Source: a virus
DNA length: 49,171 nt
Virus record (IMG/VR): IMGVR_UViG_3300045581_000655
Location: 1 to 49,171 of that record
Strand: one strand, 5' to 3'
The translations under genes and the position numbers were made by a program. Positions 29,001-41,000 of the stretch are shown here, one piece after another. Each line of letters starts with the position of its first letter. Position 1 is the first letter of the stretch. A model generated the notes under the pieces. It was not told the origin of the DNA, ran no database searches, and saw nothing but the letters and a program-made list of their open reading frames with translations.

Positions 29001-32000
29001 CTGGTGCTGTAAATTCAATTTCGCCGGCCGTTGCCGGTGGTACTGGTATCGTATAATCAGTGTTATATAAGGAACTAGCTCTAGCTGTACTTACATCTTC
29101 GACAGTTGATCCAGCTGGATGTACTGTAGCTACACTGGTACCATCGTAACCACGTCTAATCTGTTCTAGTGTATTTCCTGTTTTGCTAAAGTATGCTATG
29201 CGTTCACCATTAACCTGTATCACACCCGGAATTACGTTTACAGTGGCACCACCAGAGGTCACCACTGTAGGCGCCGTTAATTTGGATCCATCGGCCACTG
29301 ATATGTTTGTGGTAAACAATAATACAGGTGAAGTAAATGTAGTGGTTGTAGCAGCACTAAAAGCTGTGCCAGTGATTACATTAGCAAAATCTTTAAACAT
29401 TCTGAAACCATCTGTGGCACTGGTGTGTACCTTAATGGTTAGCGTGTCAAACACTCGACCTGGAACAAGTTCTTCGGGAGATCTCGTTAGCAATTCATCA
29501 ACAAAACTTCCACCTGTTACGCGAATATTTCCTGCACTGATACCCACATTAGATCCAAACGTGTCACCTATTAATATAGTATCGGGATCTACAATAGTAC
29601 TAGATACATAGGTACCTACCGCGGCCAAGCCTGGAACTAATTTAACCAATGATTTAGGAATATCATTGTTACCAGGCTTGTTAACATAGAAAGACATGAT
29701 TCTATCATTGGCATTAGTGTAAAACGCTTGATCGGTGATTTCTGTAACAGCGCCAAAGTTAAATTGATCGCCTGGGTCCATGTAGTAATTCACCACATAA
29801 CCGCGCCCTTGATAACTTAACAGTGTGTTGAACTCGTAGCCGGTATTAGGTTGCCATTCTTTAACCACGCTGGTGTATCCAACACGATCAAACTTAATGG
29901 TTAACTTGAGTTTTCTTACGGTTCTATTTTCTATTATAGGTACCAGTACCGCAGCTTGTGTTTCTGTTTCGGTGGGCAAAAGACCCATTGGAGATTTAGC
30001 AACGTCCCAACCTACTCCGTTGTAAATCCAGGCTTTATTTCCATACTCAAAATATTCACCATTCGCTGGGTTAGATGGGAAAGCAAACTGAACTCCAATA
30101 CTATAAAATTTTGGCACAGCAGCAATAGGTATTAAACGTGAACGGTACAAATCAAAGGAAATTGAACAATAAGCATCGGTGCTATTATCAGTAAAGCCCG
30201 AGTAGTTTTCAATACCATTGGATTCACCGCATTCAGGAATACCAACCAAGATATATGAACTATTGGTCTTAAATTCATTTGTGGTAAATGTTCCACTGGT
30301 GCCCCCACAGCGAGTAATCTGATTTGTTAATTGAGCACTCAAACGATTTAATTTAGGATCTCCACGAGTATGCAATACTATGATATGGTCAGAATTTGTA
30401 CTGGCCATGCTAAATGCTAATAACTCGGCTTGAATGGCATCTGTTTCTAAAGAATACTGTTGAGTTGAAACTAGAACACCATCGGTCCTGCGTATCTTAT
30501 GTAGTATATAACCATTGCTGGTGCCGGACCAAATAGCAGTGGCGCTACCAGTTTCACTTATACGATAAAGCCCTACACCGGGACCTGTGTTAGTATCGCT
30601 TCCTCCTTTAGAAACTACTCGGAATCTAAAAACTGTGTTATCAATGAATTTATTTCCGCCACGCCCAAATATTTCTAATTTTGGAGCTGTTAGATAGTTT
30701 TCGCCTGGGTTTACAACCTCAGCTTGTATGATACCAAACTTATATAAAGGATGGATCACTGTGTTAACAATGGCTGCATTACCAGTTTGGTTGTCTTGTC
30801 TGCGTAATAAAACTATCGGAGCAGAAGATTCCGAATCGGTCTTGTTAAAGTAGTTATATCCGCCATTGGCTATTTCAATTTTGTCTACATGATAACTATG
30901 ATTATTAATCCAATCTTGGTATATTGGCTGTGTCAGTAAGGTTTGATCAATAGGCTCTTCGCCAGTTGGTGTTCTAAAATCTCTCAACTTAGGTACCCAA
31001 ACTGCTGGTACATCAAAGTCGGTTACACCAAGCTGTAAAGGATCCATGTCTTTGTGTGAAAGTTTGTATTCACGTATTTTAGTTCTATAAGGTTTAACTT
31101 CGTTGATATATTCAGCAAAGTTTTTCTGTCTGTCCTGCACATATCCAGGAACCTGCTTCAGTCCATTGACATGATGATTTACTGCAATAAAACTAGTCTT
31201 AAAGAACCAATCAATGTATTTTTGCTCACCTAGTATTAGATCAATTGTATAGTACAGTACTTTGTTCCACTCTATTGCTAAATCGTCAACAAAGACATTT
31301 TGCTTAAGACCTTCTAGTACATATCTGAATTCTCTGTTAACGTCATAATCAAACCCGCGGCTGTCGAATTTTTCTGAATCGAAACCCAATGGTTTATAAA
31401 ATTCGTCAGACAGTTGAATAGTACCAAAATTTAAAGCAATAAGCTCGGGTACTAGCTTACCTTCGCTCAGATTATATCTGTAAAGTTCAGTGTTACCCGG
31501 TGTTATTTCAATGTCAAATAAAAAGTTCACTGTACTATCAAAATAAGACTCTGTGTTTAAAATTTTAACAATATCGCCAGGTTTGAACTCGTGTTTTAAC
31601 AAATCAGCAGAAGTGTTTAGCACATAATTAGGCACAGTATCATTGGTTATCCCTGGTGCGTACCATTGTACAAAATCCCAAAATTTGGCTACTTCATAAC
31701 TTTGTCTACGTAACAGCACATATCCATAATAATCATAAACAGTAGGACTGGTACCTCGAGACACTGACTTAATAAAGGCATATCTGTCACTAAAATTATA
31801 ATCGGGAATACTAGGTGATACTTGACCTTTAATAATCAATCGTGTTTCATATATAGACCAATATCCGCCCAAGGTTCGATCGTAGAATACATACACTCTG
31901 GTGCCGTTACTTGGAACTATGGTGCTTAAATCTTCAAAAGAAGAAACTGAAACGTCATACCAATTTTTCTTAGGAACTTGTTTGGCATAAAAATTATCTG

Positions 32001-35000
32001 CATCGCTGCTGATCAAATTGTAAATTCTATTGGCCAAAGGATAACGTAGTAGCACAGAATTTACATATTTTACAATGTTTTCTCTTGCTTTTAATTGATT
32101 AATAATCACACTTTGACGCGGAAATGCCTCGATACCATAACGACGCATGGTAGGCAGTGTAGGATCCGGCACTGCGTTTTCATAACGATCAACAGCGGCT
32201 AAACTGTCTATTATCTTTTCTTCTAGATAAGCAGGTAAAGCACTCTTAGGATTACCTTCTTGTACCAAAGCAAAATTGCTGTGTACAATGTTCTCGGTGA
32301 TTTTCCGTTTACTGCTGATATAGACTACTGAATCGGAACCATTGAGAAACTGTCCTACATTGTATAAAGCTACAGCATTATCTTTTAGTGCTACTAAGAA
32401 TGGAATATTTTGCGCGATTGGGTTTCTGATAACTTCTTCAAGCCCAGCGGTGCTATGACGCTTATTTTTATTACGCTTTAAACTGCTGCTACGAACCCAG
32501 AAGTAATATTTACTTTTGAAACCTGAACTGCTGAGATCGATTACAACCTTTTCGCAGTAAGCTGAATCATCTGGGTATAAAGGTACTCCGTCTAGGCCTA
32601 AACGTACATGTACACTGGGTATATTATCACTTTCTATCCATTCGTATACTTCGACCTGGCTTCCTGGGAACAGACGCCCCCAATTATTTGAACGATATAT
32701 TAAATCTCCATGTTCATAGTTAACGAATCTACAATTGTCTAGATTCCACCAATATACGCCTAGTTTTTCTGGGCCCCAGAAACTATGATCGTCAAAACCA
32801 ATTTCGATATTCTCTGGACTATATTTGTTGTACATGGCTGGGTCAGCACTGATCGTATAATCCAAATCTTGTAGTGCTGTACCTAGTATACGTCCTTTAG
32901 CCGGGTCATAGAGATCCAGTCTGGTCAAAATTCTTTTTTGTTTGTGACTGAAGATGTAGAAATTGTTGGCACTGTCGATGTCAACAATTTTAGTTTGTTT
33001 TCTAACACGATGAAAACGATACCTTGGGACCACTGTAACTTTTACTTCAGAAGTCACTGTGGCTACATTACCTAAGTTAAAGTTAGCACGAGCACCTAGC
33101 AATTTGGCTTCAGTGCTATTTTTAATAGTTTCTTCGAGATCCTCAATGGTAACTGTTTTATTATCAAGTACCACATTTTTATAATAAGCTAATTCGTCTG
33201 TGGTAGGTTTTCTATTAAGGTACAAATAGAAAAACTTATCTATTTGTATTTCTACTTCTTCCTCATCATCAACTTCTTCAATGGTCCAATAAAGATCTTC
33301 TTCGTCATTGACACTGGTAACTGAAAACTTAACTTCATCTCTTATGTCAGCAACAGTGAATACATCAATTTGATCAGTTTCTTGATTACCACATTCCATT
33401 GCTAGAATTTGATATTGTGAATCATAGCTTACGGTATTAATAACCGATTCGGTATTTGCATAGCTGACAATGGTTGGACGTAAAACTTCCCAGTGGCCTA
33501 GACCATTATCATCTAAGAACACAAGGTCGTTATTTAACCATCCATGCTTAGGTTTAGCATCTCTGAGTTCATCATGAGTTTCAAATCTCAATGGTTGAAA
33601 ATCAAGGTATGCCCCAGCGAATTCTCTAGTGTTAAACTGAAGGAATCTAGTAGTTTCAGCGGTCCCTTGTACAATCACTGTGCGATCAGTTACTGCAATA
33701 ATCCTATGAATGCCATTAAATAAATCATTTGTATATTTTACAAAAATTAAGTCGTCGACATTAAGGCTATGGTTATGATCAAAAACAAAACTGTATCTGT
33801 CGCTTAGATCAGGTTCGATACCAGTGATTCTACCGATGTTAAGAAACAGTCTGTAAACTTGCCATTCTTCATTGAAATCTTTAGCGAACCAAATCTTGTA
33901 GCCAGTGGTATATTTGTCTTCGTCAGCTGGGTTAATAGTGAATTTAGTTGCATCAAAAACTATTTCATTAACTTCGTTTTCTAACACATACCCTGCCGAT
34001 ATCACATCATCTTCATAGGTTATTTGTGTGGACAGGTTTTTGTCTCTAATAACATTTTTAATTGTTGGTGCTAGCACTTCTTCAACAAGTGCACGGTAAC
34101 CGTCTTGATCTGGGAAAATTGGATCAATATTTAAGTATTTGTTCCAATTCATTAATTTAGTTGTATCAGCTATATAATCACCATTGGCGATAGCTACTTC
34201 GCGCATGGCATTAATGTACAACTGTAAACGATTTTGTCTATTCCATTCTACTCTAGGATCTGGCACAGAATTTTCATTGGTTAGATCGTTGTTAGTAGCA
34301 GTAGGCAAGACCCAGATTATTTTAATTTTGCGTGGTAAGCTGAGTCTTAGTTGAGTGAGATTTTGTTTATAATTAGTGATGTCTGTATTGTTTCTAGCAT
34401 CATATAAACCATGATTAAGAATCACTATGTCTGCATCTATACTGTCAGGCCAGCGTCCATTTGCACCGTCCCCAAACAATATGTCAAATGATGACGAGCC
34501 CCCCACTGAACGAGTGGTGATAGCCATGTTAACATCTTGATTCAACGCTTGATAAATTAAATCAGATGGTGGTTCATCTACCCTATTAATTTGTAAATTG
34601 AGTTTACTCAAACTGTTGGTAGGCAAACCGTCACTATTATACAATTCTGTTGGATAGGGTACACAGGCGGTACCATAGTCAACAAAGGTTGCACTTAACG
34701 GATCATCAGGATCGCCGGCATCCTCAATTGAGTAAAATAATGTTTCTGTATTATCTATACCGGTAACCGAGAATTTTAGCACACGTTTTTCAGCATTGTT
34801 AATTGCCGCTGCAATATCTTTGACCAGTCTTGAGTAAACTGCATTGGTCATAAGTGCATCAGTGGGCTGCGGTATCTCTATATCAATTGATAATTGTTCA
34901 ACTGGTAATACCGATGTGATTACAATCTTAAACGGTTGACCGGTAACTAATGTATCAATTTCTGTGTCAACCAATGAGCTAATACTTAATTGACTTTCAC

Positions 35001-38000
35001 TACCATCAGCAGAAATAATTTCATATTCTACTTCTTCAGCATTTAGTAAGGATCCAATATCAAAAGTCAGTTTGCTACCTATTGTGGTTGGATCAAAAAC
35101 CAGCGCATTATCTTCGTTTTTGGTACGCATCATGTAGGAACTTTCGCCTACAATTTCCACACTATAGCTGAAATCTTCCACTGCACTAATTGTATATGCT
35201 ACAAGGTCACTGGGTTTCTGACCGCACATGATACCGTCGCCAAAAATTTCAATCTTTACTAGACGATTTTTATCTTCAGCAGCATTTATATTTTGTTCAT
35301 TGCGATTTAAGAAAATCTTATTGTCATAATCGTAAGGTCTTGTATAAAGCTGATTAGGATAAATTGCAGTAATTTCTTCGTAATCAGGTTTGTTACCAAA
35401 ACCTAAGAATTCAAAAATCAATGGATTACGTTTGATGACCGATTCAGTCATTGGGAATGTAATTTCTGGATTGGCATCAATGCCCCCAAACACACCTATT
35501 CTAGCTCCCCATTCTTCGTAGATCTCGATGTCATTGTCTATATTATCAAAGTTGCCTCTGGCTAGGCCGTCGATGGCATTATATGTTCCTTTGTCTTTGA
35601 TATAACCTTGATAAAATTTAATTTGACTGGTTTCATTAAGTCCGAGGTCAGTTAAGTTACTTCTGCTACGATACCCTATCAAGCTGTTACTGAACTTGAT
35701 AAATTCTTCATCCAATGGCAAAGCATCAACGTCGTAAATGTCTTTGCCTCTAGATGCCAATTGTGCAAAGTTAGGAACAATACCAGACTCTACAATAGTA
35801 TCTAATTCTTTCCAGTAATTTAAATTGAAAATTTCTGCGGGATCAATTTTTTGAATTGCACTGTAAAGTTTATCTTTGTAAGTTACGATGTCGCCCTTGT
35901 TGTAGATTTTGTTAGCCACCCACATATCAGCGGCAGCAGAAGTGTAGACAAACCCTGGCGGTGTCAATGTACCGTCCCAGTTGTCAGTTTTACTACCTGT
36001 CAGACGCATTTTATACTGTCTATTGCCTAACACAGGATTGTAAATAGTATCCTCAAACATGGTTTTATTATCAAAAACTAACACATGTTCAAACTCTACA
36101 AAATTAACATCTACCAATGCAATAGTTTGACCGCTTACAGTTGAAATAGTAGTACGTTGACCATCGCGTAACACAGTAAAGTCACTTGGTCTAATGCTGT
36201 TAAAATTGGCTCCCAACAGTCTACTTTGATAAAGCTGATTGGTTATTTCATCGACATAGTTTTCGTTTACTTGAATGTTTACACGATCTATAACCGGACT
36301 TAATATAAGAATATTTCCAGTTTTCCAGCCTTGTGCACACCAAGTTAAAAATTCTCTAGCACTTAGTATCCAATCACGTGCAACTGCTAATATTTTATCA
36401 TAGATATCAAACACAAATCCTTGTGCAACCAAGTAACGTTGATATCCTACTAGGAAATCAACTACTTGCTGATAACTGCTGAACTCGTAGCCATAAGGAA
36501 TTATAATCTTCTCAGGTCTGAATTCTGTAAACACCGTAGCACGTTTATCTAATGCTTCTATGGTATAACTTTTTCCTGCTATTTCACTAGGAATAATAGT
36601 AAAGTATGGATAACGCTGATCGTAACCTGTTACAGTAAAGCCATCGCCACTGCGCTCAATGATCACTGCACTGTACACAGCACGGTCCACTGGAACACTT
36701 TTGTTTAAATGTATGCTAAAGTTTTCGTCTGGAATCAGTACAGATTCGGCAGCACTGCTGGGAGCGAATTGCTCGGCAAACACGTTGAGATATTTCTTGT
36801 CGCTGAATCCACCTAGCTTGTGAACTAAATTAACTTGTGTACGATCCAATATGTTTCTTAACTTTTTAATTGGATCTACCCCAAGGTTAACCAGATAAGC
36901 ATGTATCCAATTTAAATATCCAACTGCGGTTATAATAGTGTCGCCGTCTACTTCACCATTGATTTTAAACTCGCGCATGGCTGGACGTCGTCTGGTCTCT
37001 GCGTAGGCATATTGAGTAACATCGCCAATGGCGAATCGACTGTAACGATAATGATCAATGTTTTGTGCAAAAAATCTAGCCGGCTTCAACAGTGCCATTG
37101 CACGTACTAAAGAATAAGCAAATTCACTGCTACGACGCCATGCAGTTTCAGCAGGACCGTGATCGCCTATTACAAAATTTCTACCAAAAGCAGTAGAATC
37201 AAATTCTGCCACCATTAGATCGTTAGGACTGATAATATTGCCACTTAGATCTACTGGAACTAATTTTTCAAATCCTGGTCTACGGAACCAAGGGACCGGC
37301 ATTGAATTAGTACTAGGATCTTTAACTATGCCTCTAGATATACTGTTTATGAGAGCTGCACGTTTAGCAGGTTCAGTCCAACTATATTTAGAATCCCACC
37401 ATTGTGGTTTAATCGTATGTCCTAACATCTCCCATGGGTGTGTATGAGGACGATCGGTGTCATAGTATAGTTTAAAGATGCCTCGCCAGTGTCCTGGTAG
37501 GGTAGCCCCTTGTTCATTTTTACAACGACTATAATTAAAAGTTAACGAGTTATCTTTATCATATTCGTCATTGGCGGCATAATTGAGATGATTAAAACCT
37601 ATCCACTTTAAAAATTCAGAGTTTACTACCTGATTGTATTCTGTAAGAGTATATTCAGTTTGTCTGAAATGCCCAGGGATGATACTATATATGTCAAAAA
37701 TTTCAGGATTATATTCAACCTTGATATTGTTATAAATTCGTTTTTCAAACTCTAACAATATATGATCACGAATGTCATTAAATGCTGGTGTTAAACTACC
37801 ATCATGGCCTTGTATTACATACCCGCCGCCGATGCCCTGTGTATCGTCAATAATTTTAGCTGGTTGGTATCTGGGATACATTCCTAATTTGGTAGGTGTT
37901 TCAGGAATGTAACTACCTGATGTGTCTCGATAAATTCTTACTACAATTTTGTCATCTACTGCTAACTTTACATGAGGCTTTAACTCTAAGAAATTACCAT

Positions 38001-41000
38001 TAACCACACAGTCGTCGTTGTTATACAGCAGTGTAGTATTATGATATACTAGATAAGCACGTACTTCACCACTGGTTAATCCTACTAAATCATAAACAAC
38101 GGTAGCTGGATTTAAAACTGTAATCACCATTTGATCGCCAGTTTTACCATGAGCTAACATGTCGCTGTAGTAGAATCCAAAGTCGTTAAGATTTTTATCT
38201 TTATTAATAGTCTGTATTGCTCTATCTAGTGTAGCTGGAATATTATCTACACTGGCATTGGGATCATTACTTACTATTTCTAATAATTTATTTTTAAATC
38301 TTGTGTATTCTCTACGAGCATGATCAATACTGCTCATTAAGTTAGCTTGCTCGTCAACTAAGAATGCTGCACAGTAAGTCAGTGGCGCACTATGTTGTAA
38401 TATAGTGCCTCCGCGATTATTACTATCAAATCTATTAAGATTATTTTTCCCTAATGGGTCTCCTACTAGTGCTCTTATATTTTGAGCGACTCTTTCATAA
38501 TGTCCACGCATTTGACCATGTGTCAAATATGTTACATCTTGATTATCGTAGTTGTATTCTAAGTTTTGCGGAATTTGATAATAGGCGCTGCTGTCTGTAG
38601 GACCCGAAAAAAGTATATCTATTCTATCGCCAGGCTCAAGATATCTTGGATCAACAACTATGGCATGCCTTGCACCAAAAGTCTGATAGCTCCAAATTGT
38701 AGCATTAGGGCTTCTAGATGTCACATACTTGTTGTTAATAAAAACTTTGATGTTAGGTTCTACGTCGGCCAATAAAGATTCTGGGCGAGGTTTTACCCCT
38801 AGTTCAAAATAACTTGTATACCCGTCATAAACATGACTGCGATGTTGCAGTTGGTTAGTAAAATCTAGAACGTAATTATAAGGATTGTAAGATTTGGCTT
38901 CGTTACTATTTTTTATAGTACTTTCTAGCACAGCTAATGCATAGGTTCCACTGTTAATATAATTTACCAAATTATTCAGTACGGCTGTGTCTAGTTCAGT
39001 CTGCGTCGGGTAACGACCAAGATAAACATTATAAATGATAGTAATTTCATTTTCTAAAAGTTTAGCTGAGGCCGATGTGTTTACTGTGTTTGATACACGA
39101 GTACCCACTAGAGGTTTAGGTTCATTATGTCCAACTGAGGACCATACGTTTAATTTAATACAATCGGTGTCACCGAATCCAGTATTCTTACGTATAAATC
39201 CGGTATTAATATTTTCGGTTACTAGCGTTTGATTGCCATTGATAAAAGTTTTGTAAGTAAAAGTATCTGTATCGTAATTATTAATAAAATTGATATCGCC
39301 TACAAAACCTGCTGCTACGCCATAACTTAAAGGAAATCCTAGTACTTCATCAGGAGTGCTGCTACCATGTACATAGGAAAATATCTTGGTACCTGAAAAA
39401 GTACTTTCAGAATAAGTTTTACTTTCGTTAGTTGATGCTACACCATTGACATCAAACATACGAGTTCCCAATGAAACATTGCGTATGGTAACTGGTGTTG
39501 ATCCAAGGAACACTGCATTGTTATCTAAAACAATATCAAACAATGGCTCTTGATTTGGCTGTGTTTTGGTTTGTGCTCTTTGCCACTCATAAAAAATGTC
39601 AACATATGATGTAACTGGGTCAATGTTAAAAAAAGAATCTAAATAAAAATCGCTACCGGCATTTATACCTTTATAGTTTGGGCCACCGGTAACAAATACA
39701 CTCCGATATGGGCTAACCGTGTCAATTTCAATCAGCTCTATTAGACCATAATTTACTTTAAGATCATTTAAACCGTTAACTGCCACAGTAAGAGGACGAT
39801 CCAAAATCAGATTGTTTACATCTAATATGTTAACAACAGTACCTAGTAATGTGCCATTATTTAAAAATATGCTATCACCGACACCAACGTCGGTACCAAA
39901 TGTGGTTGCAGCCGTTGGGTCAAGCCCTAATAATTGTGGTGAACCTACATATCCAGTTACTTTACCAACCACAGTGGACCTAAATGTAGTAGCACCTGTT
40001 TGATCTTGATAGCCAAATCTATAAATTTTCTTTCTAACAGCGGGATTATCGTCAGATTGAAAAATCACTGTGCTACCCGGTATGATTTCATAATCAGGCA
40101 ACATGATGTTTAATTCATAGTATGAACGACCTCTTATCTGGGTAGCTGCTTCGACCATGGGTACTAATGTTCCGCCAACTGATAATAATACATCTTGACT
40201 GAAAAAATGATCTACTGTGGTATAGAATCCGCGACCATGTTGAAATAATTGGAGGTCTGGTTCAAACTCAATAATCGGTCTACGAGCTTTAGGGAACAAA
40301 ATAGTTTCACGAGCGTCGCTGGTAACTAAATCAGGGTATTCTTGTTTGATTCTTTCAACCACACTGTTATGAATCCAGCGGTTAGTTCTCGACCATCCAT
40401 TGAAATCTCTGCTGGCCCGATTAATAGTAATGTAATCTTCTGGAGCAGAAACTACACCGTCGCCATCCACTATTTGACGTTGGAATTCCACTTCCATACT
40501 TTCTGCAGGAATTAATTTTATTCCTTTTCCTACACCTTCTACATAAAAAGATGCTTCTCTGTATTGTTCTGGTTCAACATAACTGTCAAACGTAATTTTC
40601 ATACCATTAAGAAATTCTACCCCTGACGGACTAGTATATGATAATTCCCCAATGATATCATTGATTACGTGTATACCTGGAACATCACGTACGAAAAATA
40701 TTTCACCTCTAATGTCAGTTTGATCATTTTGATAATATATTTTATTCAGTGGAGCAGTAATACTGGTACCAGTAACAAAGCCGTTGGCAGTTCGTAAATA
40801 TTCTTCACCCTGATTAATACCCGAGTCAATTCTAATACGAGTGTTAGCGGATAAATTTCTTACAAAAGTATATTGTACCTTAGGAGTAGCGGTTCCATCG
40901 TTAACTACACGACTTAACCACACACCATAACGTTCGTCAGTGGTTAGTGTAACGCCATTTCTGTTGACCCAATTTGATGATACTGTAGTAGAATTTATAA

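Noticed and set aside
34090-35250. Active SGNH esterase
   Set aside because: Ser, Asn and His of the conserved blocks are all replaced, so only the fold can be supported.
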